Part shown: in pieces, positions 50,635 to 59,956 of the stretch
How positions within the stretch are numbered: the first letter of the stretch is position 1
How the letters are laid out: every line of letters begins with the position of its first letter
From: Fibrobacter sp.
GTDB lineage: Bacteria; Fibrobacterota; Fibrobacteria; Fibrobacterales; Fibrobacteraceae
Assembly: GCA_017642335.1 (NCBI GenBank)
Contig: JAGCPF010000051.1
Coordinates: forward strand, 1-64,000
Direction: 5' to 3'
DNA: 64,000 bases
The notes under the pieces: model-generated
The model's database searches: none
Told to the model about the DNA's origin: nothing
The model's input: only the letters and a program-made list of their open reading frames with translations
Made by a program: the position numbers and the translations under genes

Positions 50635-52689
50635 CTACTCTATTTCCACCTTGATCTCTACGCCAGGAATCCATGGTTTCGCGGCGTTCACGACAGGCCA
50701 AAGAATTCGACGAACGGGCGTAAGCTCGTTCGTTTTCAAATACAGTTTTGCCCAGCGAACATTCTGCACCACCGGGACAAACGCATCTACGGGACCCATC
50801 ACCGTCATAGACTTTTCCGCACGGCACATCTTTTCCACACGGCCAACGGCTTCGCGCAAAAGCGATTCATCCTTGCTGCCGAACGAGACTTCCACTAACT
50901 TGCAGAACGGCGGATAGCACGCCTCATGACGGTTGCGCATTTCCCATTCCGCAAAGCCGACAAAGTCGTGCTGCAAAGCGAACCGCATCACCGGTTCGTC
51001 GGGATTGAGCGTCTGCACGAGCACGTTGCCGCCATGTGCGCGGCCAGCGCGACCGGCCGTCTGGCTCAGCAGTTGGAACAGCCTTTCTGTATTGCGGAAG
51101 TCCGGCAAACCGAGACCGCTGTCGGCACCCACGATACCCACGAGACTCACGCCCGGGAAGTCGTGCCCCTTAGCGACCATCTGCGTACCCAGCAAGATGT
51201 TGTACTCGCGCTTCCTGAAGCTGTCGAGAATTTTCTCGACGGAACCTACGTTCTGCGTCGTATCGCGGTCCATACGTACGACCTTCGCGCCGGGCACCCA
51301 CTCGGCAATTTCCTCTTCCAGTTTCTCGATGGCGCCACCCACAAACTCGAACGTTCCCGCACCGCAAGAATGACACGGCGTATTCACCGGATAAAGCAGT
51401 CCGCAGTAATGGCACATCAGGGAGCCATACTGTTTATGATAAACTAGCGGGACATGGCAATGTTTGCAATAGAGCGTCTCGCCGCATTCGCTGCACACAC
51501 GGATTTTCGAGTAGCCGCGACGGTTCATCAGCACAATAGACTGTTCCCCGGCAGCAACGCAGCCGACCAGGGCGTCGCGGAGGTCCGGCGACAACATGAG
51601 GCCTTTCTGCTGACACACCTTGCCCATGTTTATGATACGCACGTCGGGAAGCGGCGCCGACGTCGCACGATTTTTCAGCCTCAAAAGTTTTAAGTTGTTT
51701 GAAGCCGCGTTGCGGTATGTTTCCAGGCTCGGCGTGGCGCTACCGAGAACGACCAGGGCACCGTACTTGTGCGCCACATGGTAAGCCAGTTCGCGAGTAT
51801 GGTAACGCGGAGCCGGGTCCTGCTGTTTAAAAGACGTATCGTGTTCTTCGTCCAAGATAACGACGTCAAAGTCAAAAGGTGCCAAGATAGCGCTTCGCGT
51901 TCCGAGCACCACACGGGCCTCGCCACGCAACACGGAGACATAGGCCGCGCGTTTCTTGGGCGCAGAAAGCGCGGAATGCAGCACCTGTACAGGCACCTGC
52001 AAAAAATCCTCAAACCGTTTTGATGTTTGCGGAGTAAGCCCGATTTCCGGAACGAGGATCAAGACCTTCAACCCACGAGACAAAGCCTCCCAGGCCAATT
52101 CCTGATACACGCGAGTCTTGCCCGAACCCGTCACGCCGTGCAACAGCATCCCGCGGAATCCCGTTCCCGAAAGTTCTCCGACAAGGGAATCGACGGCAAC
52201 CTTCTGTTCTTCGGTAAGGGCCGGCGCATCCGGCCGCGCAGGCGTCCCTTCAGCATTACAAACAACTGACGAATCCGCACCGGCATCACCCGCAGCAAGC
52301 GCATCCAAATACTTCTCGAAATCGGCGGGCCAGAAAACGTCGAGGGCCTTCATCGGCGTACTCATGTAATACCGTGAAGTCCACTCCAGCATTTCCATAT
52401 AACGTTCATTGAAGACATATCCCGACGCATGCGGATAGGCACAGCGCACGGCAAATTCCGGGCGCACGGAAGTCACCTTTGACACAAGCGCGAGCACCGG
52501 TTTCTTACGGTTGGCCAACTGGACCCAGACCACGCTCCCGCGCTCCAACGAGGCCCCTTCGGGGACGCCGTAAGTGAACACGGACGGGGCCTGCGGGATG
52601 TACACCTCGCAGAACTCAGAGAGCGCAGAGGCATCCATCTTCGTCCTGACCGTCTCAGGGGCTTGTGTTTTGGGGATCCGTTTCGACAT
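50635..52689 (-). CDS. priA: Primosomal replication-restart helicase PriA
   Basis: Start taken at the ATG at 52689 (684 aa), because a TATTTT box puts the predicted +1 two bases upstream. A second candidate, the ATG at 52638, has AGGA five bases upstream and matches the usual family N-terminus more tightly, so the start is unsettled. DNA-binding N-domain about 20-110; helicase Walker A LLHGVTGSGKTRVYQELAW (about 188), DEEH box in VILDEEHDTSFKQQ, and the two zinc-binding Cys clusters CSECGETLYCKHC and CHYCGLLYPVNTPCHSC (about 400-440). Restarts stalled replication forks. Confidence 0.95.
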   Translation of the reverse strand: MSKRIPKTQAPETVRTKMDASALSEFCEVYIPQAPSVFTYGVPEGASLERGSVVWVQLANRKKPVLALVSKVTSVRPEFAVRCAYPHASGYVFNERYMEMLEWTSRYYMSTPMKALDVFWPADFEKYLDALAAGDAGADSSVVCNAEGTPARPDAPALTEEQKVAVDSLVGELSGTGFRGMLLHGVTGSGKTRVYQELAWEALSRGLKVLILVPEIGLTPQTSKRFEDFLQVPVQVLHSALSAPKKRAAYVSVLRGEARVVLGTRSAILAPFDFDVVILDEEHDTSFKQQDPAPRYHTRELAYHVAHKYGALVVLGSATPSLETYRNAASNNLKLLRLKNRATSAPLPDVRIINMGKVCQQKGLMLSPDLRDALVGCVAAGEQSIVLMNRRGYSKIRVCSECGETLYCKHCHVPLVYHKQYGSLMCHYCGLLYPVNTPCHSCGAGTFEFVGGAIEKLEEEIAEWVPGAKVVRMDRDTTQNVGSVEKILDSFRKREYNILLGTQMVAKGHDFPGVSLVGIVGADSGLGLPDFRNTERLFQLLSQTAGRAGRAHGGNVLVQTLNPDEPVMRFALQHDFVGFAEWEMRNRHEACYPPFCKLVEVSFGSKDESLLREAVGRVEKMCRAEKSMTVMGPVDAFVPVVQNVRWAKLYLKTNELTPVRRILWPVVNAAKPWIPGVEIKVEIE

Positions 52690-52697
52690 TGGGCTAA

Positions 52698-52703
52698 AAA
52701 ATA
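52698..52703 (-). promoter_or_regulatory. -10-like box of priA
   Basis: TATTTT on the minus strand, with the predicted +1 near 52691. It supports the start at 52689 as near-leaderless but is in an AT-rich stretch, so chance is possible. Confidence 0.3.
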
Positions 52704-52809
52704 GCATCAAACCCTACAAAATAAAAGTTTTTTAAAATTTTTTAATATTCTTTTAATTAGATTATGATTCACGGGTCAAAAAGGGCCCAATCCTTCCCTG
52801 GAGTTTACT

Positions 52810-55707
52810 ATGAGCTTATTGGACGCATTTAAACCGAAATGGCAGAATTCCAACCCTGAAAAGCGCATCGAAGCGATTGACGAGTTGAATTCGAGCAATC
52901 AGGACATCCTTGAAAACATCGCCTTGCGCGATGAAGACAAGGAAGTTAGGACAGCAGCTATCAAGAAATTGAACCTCGTTGCCGTACTTCTGCAAATATC
53001 GAAGAACGATCCCGAAGCAACTGTCCGCCGTCTTGCTGAAACACGCTATTACGAAGAAATCACCAAGAAGCTGAAAGATTTCCGCGAAGCCGCAAGCGCC
53101 GAAATGATTGCGCACCTCGACGAACTGAAAGACACTCGCTACGCAGAAGAATTGCTCAAGTCCATGAAGTCCTCTGAACTCAGGCTTGAACTTGTCAAGA
53201 AGTGCACCAAGCAGTCGCTGCTCACCTATGCCGCCAACCGCGACCCGAAAGAAAGCATTGCCAAGGCCGCTTTCGAACGCATTGAGTCCGAAAACGCACT
53301 CCAGGACATCATCAAGAACTCCAAGCACACGACCATTCGCAAACTAGCCGCCGAAAAGCTCCGCGCGGCCAAGGAAGCCAAGGACGGTGGTCAGAAGGCC
53401 GCAGCCCTCCTGTTCAGTAAGCGCGAAGCCCTTATCCAGCAGGCTCACCACTTTGCCGCCCAGAAGGATCCGCTGGCAATTCGCCCACAATTCGAAGCCC
53501 TGATGGAAGAAGCTCAGACCTTGGGTATGGGTCCAGCCCAGGCCACACTCGACAAGATCCACGAAAGTTTCATCAAGTTCTGCAATGAAGCAAACGAAGC
53601 AAAAATTGCAGCACTCAAGGCCGAACAGGAACTGCTGGCCAAGAAGCAGCACCTCGCCGAAACGCTTGATGAACTCGAAGCAATTCTCAAGGAAGACAAC
53701 GCCAAGGAAAAGAGCGATCGCATCGACGCCATCATCGAAGAATGGAATACAGACAAGTCCATTATGGATACCGCAAGCGTCAAGCGTTTCAACCAGGCTT
53801 TCTTCAAGGCTCAGGATTTGAAAAAGGAACTGCCCGAAGAAAAGTCCGACAGCGACAAAGCAACCGACAAGGAAGCCTCCCGTCCTGAACTGCTGGAACG
53901 ACTCCAGGCACTCGCCGATACGGACACGACTGAAAGCACGTCCAAGTATCTCCACGCCATCGTACGCGAATGGGAAAAGCTCCCGCTCCTCGAAGGCGCC
54001 GATCCGATTCTCCAGAGCTACAACGCACTCCGCAACAAGCTCAGCGAAAAAATTTCCACGTTCAACGAAAATGCAGAAAAGACCATCGCCGAAAACAAGG
54101 TGAAGCTCACCGCATTGATTGAACGAGTCAAGGAAATCAACGAGAACGAGAACTTCAAGGAAATCAACAAGAAGCTCCGCGAAACGTTCCAGGAATGGAA
54201 AGCCATTGTCGGCGAACAGAAATTCAAGTACCACGACCTGTGGCAGGAATACAAGAGCGCCACCGCACGTTTCCAAGAAATGCAGCAGTGGGAATCTTGG
54301 CACAACGAAAAGGACCGCGACGAGATTCTCTCCGAGATGGAAACGCTTAGCAACGAAGCCCCGAGCCAGGCCGTATTGGCGAAGCTCCGCGACCTCAGCA
54401 ACAAGTGGCGCGAGATTGGTCCTATCTCTCCGGCCAAGCTCAACGAGTACCGCGAAAAATTCCAGACGCTCTTCGAAAAGATCAAGGAAAACTGCGCTCC
54501 GTTCATCGAGGAACAGCAGGCCGAACGCCAGAAGAACTTGGAAGCCAAGGAAGCCCTCTGCCAGAAGGCCGAAGAGCTCGTTGCCAACAAGGAAATGTTC
54601 TGGAAGGACAAGTTCAAGGCCATGCAGGAAATCCAGGATAACTGGAAGTCCATCGGCATGGTGCCGAAGGAATCGATGGCGGCGCTGTTCGACCGTTTCA
54701 AGGCGGTGACGAACGCGTTCTACACCCAGCACAAGGAAAACCTGAAGCAAGAAGACCAGACACGCGAAGCCAACTACGAAAAGAAGGTCAAGCTTTGTGA
54801 AGAGGCCGAAGCCGTCAGGGAATCCAGCGACTGGAATGCCACTTCAAACAAATTAAAGCAACTCCAGGAAGCCTGGAAGGCAGTCGGCCCTGTGCCCAAG
54901 AGCAAGTCCGACGAAATCTGGACCCGTTTCCGTACGGCATGCGACTCCTTCTTTGAAAAGAAGCGCGCCCACTTCGAAGAAATGGACGCTTCCAAGCAAA
55001 AGAACCTCGAAGCAAAGCAGGCTCTCTGCGAAAAGCTCGAAGCCTTGGATTTGAACAACATAACAACAGACGTCATCGAGACGGTCAAGTCCATCGAAGC
55101 CGAATGGAAGACCATCGGCATGGTCCCGAAGGAATCTGTTGAAAGCATCAGCGATCGATTCAGCGAGACGATCAACCAGTTCCTCAGTCGTTGTGCCGAG
55201 CAGGACGAAGTCCTCCGCAAGCAGCTTGACGAAATCAAGGTCAAGAAGCAGGACATGATTGAAAAGGTCCGCCAGTTCGCCGAAAGCGCAGGCAGCAACC
55301 AGCTCGCCGAAGCCGTACGCGAAATCCAGAAGGAATGGCGCAACCTGGGCAGCTGCGGTGTCGACGACCTGCTCATCCACAAGACGTTCCGCGAAGCCTG
55401 CGACGACTTCTTCACTCGCCGCCGCGACCAGCTGGACATCCAGGAACAGGCACGCCAGAACAACCTACAGAAAAAGGTACTGCTCTGCGAACAGGCCGAA
55501 GACCTGCTCACCGACTTGAACGAACAGACCGTAGGCGCCTCCATGAACAAGGTGAAGCACCTGCGCCACCTGTGGAAAGAAGTCGGTGCGGTTCCCCGCG
55601 ACCAGTCCGACAAAATCTGGAAGCGCTTCAACTCTGCCTGCGACCAGGTGTTCGCCTTCGGGCGCAAGGACCAGACAGAAGCACCTGCCGAAGCCACCGA
55701 GGCATAG
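52810..55707 (+). CDS. DUF349-repeat protein (965 aa)
   Basis: Residues about 15-190 form HEAT-like helical pairs (NSNPEKRIEAIDELNSSNQDILENIALRDEDKEVRTAAIKKL). From about 200 on it is a chain of roughly nine DUF349-type helical units, each marked by a Trp and a short loop: NWKSIGMVPKE, AWKAVGPVPKSKSDEIWTRFRTACD, EWKTIGMVPKE, LWKEVGAVPRDQSDKIWKRFNSACD. There is no signal peptide or membrane segment, so it is cytoplasmic. The family is widespread in FCB bacteria and its role is unclear. GGAG lies seven bases before the ATG. A terminator follows, whose T tract overlaps the next promoter. Confidence 0.9.
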   Translation: MSLLDAFKPKWQNSNPEKRIEAIDELNSSNQDILENIALRDEDKEVRTAAIKKLNLVAVLLQISKNDPEATVRRLAETRYYEEITKKLKDFREAASAEMIAHLDELKDTRYAEELLKSMKSSELRLELVKKCTKQSLLTYAANRDPKESIAKAAFERIESENALQDIIKNSKHTTIRKLAAEKLRAAKEAKDGGQKAAALLFSKREALIQQAHHFAAQKDPLAIRPQFEALMEEAQTLGMGPAQATLDKIHESFIKFCNEANEAKIAALKAEQELLAKKQHLAETLDELEAILKEDNAKEKSDRIDAIIEEWNTDKSIMDTASVKRFNQAFFKAQDLKKELPEEKSDSDKATDKEASRPELLERLQALADTDTTESTSKYLHAIVREWEKLPLLEGADPILQSYNALRNKLSEKISTFNENAEKTIAENKVKLTALIERVKEINENENFKEINKKLRETFQEWKAIVGEQKFKYHDLWQEYKSATARFQEMQQWESWHNEKDRDEILSEMETLSNEAPSQAVLAKLRDLSNKWREIGPISPAKLNEYREKFQTLFEKIKENCAPFIEEQQAERQKNLEAKEALCQKAEELVANKEMFWKDKFKAMQEIQDNWKSIGMVPKESMAALFDRFKAVTNAFYTQHKENLKQEDQTREANYEKKVKLCEEAEAVRESSDWNATSNKLKQLQEAWKAVGPVPKSKSDEIWTRFRTACDSFFEKKRAHFEEMDASKQKNLEAKQALCEKLEALDLNNITTDVIETVKSIEAEWKTIGMVPKESVESISDRFSETINQFLSRCAEQDEVLRKQLDEIKVKKQDMIEKVRQFAESAGSNQLAEAVREIQKEWRNLGSCGVDDLLIHKTFREACDDFFTRRRDQLDIQEQARQNNLQKKVLLCEQAEDLLTDLNEQTVGASMNKVKHLRHLWKEVGAVPRDQSDKIWKRFNSACDQVFAFGRKDQTEAPAEATEA

Positions 55708-55732
55708 CGCAAGGCGCACATCGCAATTCAAG

Positions 55733-55758
55733 GGATGGCAGCAACGCCATCCTTTTTT
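55733..55758 (+). terminator. Terminator of the DUF349 gene
   Basis: GGATGGC (55733-55739) and GCCATCC (55746-55752) make a 7-bp stem, followed by TTTTTT. The last T begins the TATTTTTG box of the next gene. Confidence 0.85.
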
Positions 55759-55765
55759 ATTTTTG
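55758..55765 (+). promoter_or_regulatory. -10 (TAnnTTTG) box of the tsaC/sua5 gene, predicted near-leaderless
   Basis: TATTTTTG matches TAnnTTTG exactly. The predicted +1 near 55770 is three bases before the ATG at 55773, and no Shine-Dalgarno sequence is present. Confidence 0.45.
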
Positions 55766-55772
55766 TGCCATA

Positions 55773-56738
55773 ATGAAATTTCCTCCATGGACAAGTGTCA
55801 GCGAAGCCGCCCGCCTGCTCAAGGCCGGCGAAGTCGTCGCTATCCCGACAGAGACCGTGTACGGGCTTGCCGGCAATGCATTCGAGCCCAAGGCTCTCGC
55901 GAAGATTTTTGCAGCCAAGGAACGCCCGACCTTCGACCCGCTCATCGTACACATTGCGGACATCGCACAACTCACGGACATTGCACGTGACATTCCCGAG
56001 AGTGCGTACAGGCTAGCCGAAGCCTACTGGCCCGGCCCCATGACGATTATCCTTCCCAAGAAGGATTGCATCCCGGACCTATGCACCAGCGGGTTGCCCT
56101 CCGTCGCCGTACGATTCCCGAGTCACCCTGTCGCACAGGCCATCATCAAGGAATCGGGATTACCGCTTGCCGCACCGAGCGCGAACCTGTTCAAGCATGT
56201 GAGCCCGACAACCGCCGAGCACGTAGCAGCACAGCTTGCCGACCGCATCGCGGGCATTGTCGATGGCGGTCCCTGTGCCGTAGGAGTCGAAAGTTCCATC
56301 ATCTCGCTTGCAGGCGAAAAGCCCGCGGTGCTCCGGCCCGGCGCCATTACGCCGGAGATGTTTGCGAAGATTCTCGGCAGCGTAGACGTAAAAGATTCCA
56401 CGAGCAAACCGGGACAGCCCATGGCGGCGCCGGGCCAATGCGATACGCACTACCGCCCGCAAGTCCCGCTGTACTTCGGCGAGATTCCCGCCAATTACAA
56501 GCTCCCCGCAAACACCGTGCGCATCGCATTCGGCAAGCAGTCCGGTCCCATCCCGGCAACAGTTAACTTGTCCGAATCAGGAGACATGGCCGAGGCGACA
56601 GCCAACCTGTACGCCTTCATGCACGATTTGGACAAGCCCGAATACGACTTGATTCTCGTGGACCCGATTCCGAATACAGGTGTCGGCATGGCAATAAACG
56701 ACCGCCTCAAGCGCGCCAGCGTCAAAGCACTACCATAA
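55773..56738 (+). CDS. Threonylcarbamoyl-AMP synthase, Sua5/TsaC type
   Basis: A protein of 321 residues; the start at 55773 opens MKFPPWTSVSEAARLLKAGEVVAIPTETVYGLAGNA. It makes threonylcarbamoyl-AMP from threonine, bicarbonate and ATP for the t6A37 modification of tRNAs that read ANN codons. The YrdC fold (about 1-200) has PTETVYGLAGNA, KERP and SVAVRFPSH signatures and the SANLFKHVSPTTAEHVAAQL region. A linker with GQCDTHYRPQVPLYFGE leads to the C-terminal Sua5 domain (about 210-321), so it is the long Sua5 form rather than short TsaC. Confidence 0.93.
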   Translation: MKFPPWTSVSEAARLLKAGEVVAIPTETVYGLAGNAFEPKALAKIFAAKERPTFDPLIVHIADIAQLTDIARDIPESAYRLAEAYWPGPMTIILPKKDCIPDLCTSGLPSVAVRFPSHPVAQAIIKESGLPLAAPSANLFKHVSPTTAEHVAAQLADRIAGIVDGGPCAVGVESSIISLAGEKPAVLRPGAITPEMFAKILGSVDVKDSTSKPGQPMAAPGQCDTHYRPQVPLYFGEIPANYKLPANTVRIAFGKQSGPIPATVNLSESGDMAEATANLYAFMHDLDKPEYDLILVDPIPNTGVGMAINDRLKRASVKALP

Positions 56739-56772
56739 TCACACGGAATACTTTATACAGGCGGCCCGTTTT

Positions 56773-57492
56773 TTACATCGGGAACAACGGATAATTTTCC
56801 TTCGTGTACGTCCTTGTATACGCGTTGAAGTGCCACCATTCGCTGCTGAGCGGCACCCAGCCTGCACGCTTCATGATATTGCGGAACAGTTTACGGTTAT
56901 CAACCTGCTGCTGCGTCAGGCGCCCGCTCTGGAGAGCGTCGGCCTCGCCCACTTCGCCAGCGCACCGTTCAAAAGAATCGAAGTCCGTGCCCATGTCAAG
57001 CATCGCTCCCGTGCTGTCGGCAACACCGATATCGAGAGCGAGCCCGTAATTGTGCAGCCCGCCCGTCTTCCCCGAAGACACGTAGTTCGAGTAGGGCGTT
57101 CCCGCCACGGCACGCTTGAGCGCACTCTGCGCATACAGCGGACGCGCCGCATCGAACACCACCAGCGTAGCCCCCGGCATTTCCTTCCGCAACAGCGCAA
57201 TGGCCCGTTTCAGCTTAGGCAAGGCCTCCTTATGCACAAACGCACGACGGATTCCGCAATAGAGGTCGTGCCCGGTAACGTTGTCGAACGTCGCATAGCG
57301 CAAATCCATGCGCAGCCCCTTCATGTACGTAATCTCGACCAGGTTGGAATCGGCTTTGGCATATTCCACCCACTGCTTGGCCGCCTTGCAGAATCGCACA
57401 GGCTTCGCGGGTTTCTTGGGGACAAACAAACTATCCGTCTCGTGCGCCCACGCGACCACACACAAGCAGAAACACAACAGAACGAATCTCAT
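56773..57492 (-). CDS. VanX/DdpX-type D-alanyl-D-alanine dipeptidase (M15D)
   Basis: A protein of 239 residues with a signal peptide (about 1-16), so it is periplasmic. It cleaves D-Ala-D-Ala. The zinc site follows the family: His147 and Asp154 in GGLHNYGLALD, and Glu218 (general base) with His221 in SSEWWHFN. The substrate-side Arg lies in VVFDAARPLYAQSALKRAV. Periplasmic forms recycle peptidoglycan dipeptides for nutrition, whereas cytoplasmic VanX gives glycopeptide resistance. The signal peptide and absence of vanH/vanA point to the nutritional role. Its start is 33 bp from the next gene's stop, across a heptamer array. Confidence 0.92.
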   Translation of the reverse strand: MRFVLLCFCLCVVAWAHETDSLFVPKKPAKPVRFCKAAKQWVEYAKADSNLVEITYMKGLRMDLRYATFDNVTGHDLYCGIRRAFVHKEALPKLKRAIALLRKEMPGATLVVFDAARPLYAQSALKRAVAGTPYSNYVSSGKTGGLHNYGLALDIGVADSTGAMLDMGTDFDSFERCAGEVGEADALQSGRLTQQQVDNRKLFRNIMKRAGWVPLSSEWWHFNAYTRTYTKENYPLFPM

Positions 57493-57500
57493 ACCACAAG

Positions 57501-57528
57501 GCTCTCGGCCTCTAGACTCTAGCCACTA
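57501..57528. repeat. Degenerate 7-bp tandem array (GCCTCTA type)
   Basis: GCTCTCG, GCCTCTA, GACTCTA, GCCACTA in register. The last unit contains the TAG stop of the TonB-dependent receptor gene. Confidence 0.6.
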
Positions 57529-59901
57529 AATTCCCAGCTGCACTTCCACGCCAAACTGGAAATACAATCCCATACCCTTCGCCATGAACGGCACCAGGTC
57601 GTAGCCATCCGTCGCATCATCATTCGCGTCACGAGTCACCCAAGAGCGCTCGCGGGCATTCTGAGACCCTAGGAATTCCAGAGCATCCACATCGAGTTTC
57701 GCGAAGATGTTGTCCAGTTCCAGATAGAACCGGGCATTCTTGAAGAAGAACTTGCTCGTCGTAATATCGAGATTGACACGCACGTCGGTACGGTAGAGAT
57801 TGGTGAATTCATTCAGGTCACGCAGGCGACGCGTCCCGTTCACGCGGCTAAACTTTCCATCATGATTTTCCAGCGACGACGGTGTCACGGAATAGTAGTA
57901 CAGCGGGCGGTGATACAACGCATGGTGCGTAAGGATTACCGAAACCACGGAGTCCTTGCGTGGGTAGTAGCGGAAATGCGAAAGGATGTCGAGACGGGCG
58001 TTCGCTTCCCAAGGAATCGAACTTCCATCCTCCAGCTCGTATTCGCCATACACGGAGTTCATGTTCGTCGAGAACGAGAAATGGTGAGAGGTCTTCCATT
58101 CCACCTTCAAGCCACCGCCCAGCGACCATGCATAATCCACCGGCGTCACGTCCCTATAATGCGCATAGGCCTTCGGCATCGGCAACAGCGGATCCGCATA
58201 GTATCGCCCGTAACCCGAAAGCTGCCCGTCAAAATACTTGGAACGGTAACCAAGCCCAAGCTTCGCGGACGTTCCCGTCTCGAGGCGGCCCGTCAGGTCG
58301 GCATCGTCAAAATAGGGCTTCCAGTCACTGCGGTAAGCGGCGTTACCGAACAAATGCCAGTAGGCGGAATCGGAACGGGAAAGGTTGATGTCGGCATCGA
58401 GAGAACCTGTCGGCTGCGCATTGTGGTCCAAGACGTCGGCCACGGCACCCGCAGAAAGGATGTACCGGTCGTAATCGCCGCTCCAGTCAAAACGGCTAGA
58501 CCCCGAAAGAACACCCGTCTGGTAATCCTTGGAAGTCGTCCCACCGAACTCGGGATAATTGCGCTCGACAATATGGTGTTCGTACAGAACAGCGCTGCTC
58601 AGCCCCGCACCCAGGATTTTCCCCTTGAAGCCCTTGTTAAACCCGCCACTGATCGTGGAATGAATCTGCTCGTAGGCGTCGATGAGCGAGGTTTCTCCCC
58701 TGTCGTTGTTGATCAGTTCGCGGAATCCCGTCGTATCGCGCAGAGTATCGCTCAGGTATTCGCGGACAAAGCCCGCATGCACGCTCGTTCCGAACCGGGA
58801 ATTGTATTCCGCACCAATTACCAGGTATTCCTGTTCACCCGAGATGATGTTCACGGAATTCACCTCGTCAAGGTAAGCGGCGGTATCCTGCTTGATGGCA
58901 TACTCATCGGAACTGTACAGCGAACGTAGCGCCCATGTGTTGCCCAAGGAATCCGAACCACTCAGCTGGGCAAAGATGTCGAAGGCGGAGAGGTCGAACG
59001 GGTCCGAAGATTTCACGTTGCAATTTTCATCCTCGCATCCAGCATCGCGCTTGCGGAACTCGGTATAGAACTTCTCGCCCAGGTTCTTGAGCATTTCGCC
59101 ATCTAGGCGGCGCAGGGAAAGCCTGAAGGAATCCCAGAAGAACCACGGCATGTCGAGCACGACTTCCTGGACGGTAAGACCCACGGAGCCCTTGAGCCCC
59201 CAGTCCCCTTTGGGACCCTCGGGAATATACTGCACCGACGTCGCAAGCCCCTGCCCCAGCGGGCCCGATCCGTAATGGTCGTGAATCTCTATCCCGCTCA
59301 GAACATGCGGATTCACCACCGAGAGGTTGCCCGGAAAACCGACATCCAGGTGGCGCATATTCGGGATACGGAGCTGTCCCAGATGGTAGGCCACGTCACC
59401 CGCACGGGAGCCTTCATAATACAGTGCACTGGAGAAATCCTTCTGGCCCGAGATACCGGGCATCTGGCTCAGGTGTTCCGTCACGTCGAAACGCATGCCG
59501 GCGGCATCTTCCAGCGATTCAACCTTCACCGTGCGTTCCGGTTCCCACTTGACAGGCTCGCCACCGCCAATCACGGTACTGGACCCGAGGTCGCGTACGT
59601 TGGGAATCAGCGAGACCACCATATCCAGCAAGTCGGCGAAATCCTGCAAGTCAACAAATACGCTATCATAGCCGTCCTTGCTGAACACGAGCGAAGCATT
59701 CTTGGAATCTACCGTATACTCGAACCGTCCATCGGAATTCGTCTCGCCCACGACCTTGCCGCTACGATAAGCAATTTTAACGCCCTTGATGGGCAAGTCC
59801 GATTCGGATTCCAGGACAACACCAATGATGGTGGTCGGGGTTGCCGCAAATACACAAACTGCAGAAAGAGCTAAAATCCAAAGAACGGAGCAAAATTTCA
59901 T
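57526..59901 (-). CDS. TonB-dependent receptor with N-terminal carboxypeptidase-regulatory-like domain
   Basis: A protein of 791 residues. Signal peptide about 1-19, then a CarboxypepD_reg/CNA-B-like Ig domain (about 22-105: TIIGVVLESESDLPIKGVKIAYRSGKVVGETNSDGRFEYTV), typical of receptors in FCB bacteria. The plug (about 115-255) holds SLEDAAGMRFDVTEHLSQMPGISGQKDFSSALYYEGSRAGDVAYHLGQ and the YGSGPLGQGLATSVQYIPEGP turn. The rest is a 22-strand-type barrel. It imports a bulky ligand using TonB energy, but the ligand is not evident. No SusD partner is nearby. A TATTTT box places the predicted +1 one base before the ATG. Confidence 0.88.
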   Translation of the reverse strand: MKFCSVLWILALSAVCVFAATPTTIIGVVLESESDLPIKGVKIAYRSGKVVGETNSDGRFEYTVDSKNASLVFSKDGYDSVFVDLQDFADLLDMVVSLIPNVRDLGSSTVIGGGEPVKWEPERTVKVESLEDAAGMRFDVTEHLSQMPGISGQKDFSSALYYEGSRAGDVAYHLGQLRIPNMRHLDVGFPGNLSVVNPHVLSGIEIHDHYGSGPLGQGLATSVQYIPEGPKGDWGLKGSVGLTVQEVVLDMPWFFWDSFRLSLRRLDGEMLKNLGEKFYTEFRKRDAGCEDENCNVKSSDPFDLSAFDIFAQLSGSDSLGNTWALRSLYSSDEYAIKQDTAAYLDEVNSVNIISGEQEYLVIGAEYNSRFGTSVHAGFVREYLSDTLRDTTGFRELINNDRGETSLIDAYEQIHSTISGGFNKGFKGKILGAGLSSAVLYEHHIVERNYPEFGGTTSKDYQTGVLSGSSRFDWSGDYDRYILSAGAVADVLDHNAQPTGSLDADINLSRSDSAYWHLFGNAAYRSDWKPYFDDADLTGRLETGTSAKLGLGYRSKYFDGQLSGYGRYYADPLLPMPKAYAHYRDVTPVDYAWSLGGGLKVEWKTSHHFSFSTNMNSVYGEYELEDGSSIPWEANARLDILSHFRYYPRKDSVVSVILTHHALYHRPLYYYSVTPSSLENHDGKFSRVNGTRRLRDLNEFTNLYRTDVRVNLDITTSKFFFKNARFYLELDNIFAKLDVDALEFLGSQNARERSWVTRDANDDATDGYDLVPFMAKGMGLYFQFGVEVQLGI

Positions 59902-59908
59902 AGGGTAT

Positions 59909-59914
59909 AAAATA
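59909..59914 (-). promoter_or_regulatory. -10-like box of the TonB-dependent receptor gene
   Basis: TATTTT on the minus strand, predicted +1 at 59902, one base before the ATG at 59901. TTGTGC lies 18 bp upstream. Confidence 0.4.
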
Positions 59915-59956
59915 GAAAAAATGAGTTTCCGGGCACAACGTTATTAAATTTTGACA

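Noticed and set aside
56773-57492. Vancomycin-resistance gene vanX.
   Set aside because: The protein has a signal peptide and no vanH/vanA neighbours, so a periplasmic DdpX-like nutritional role is more likely.
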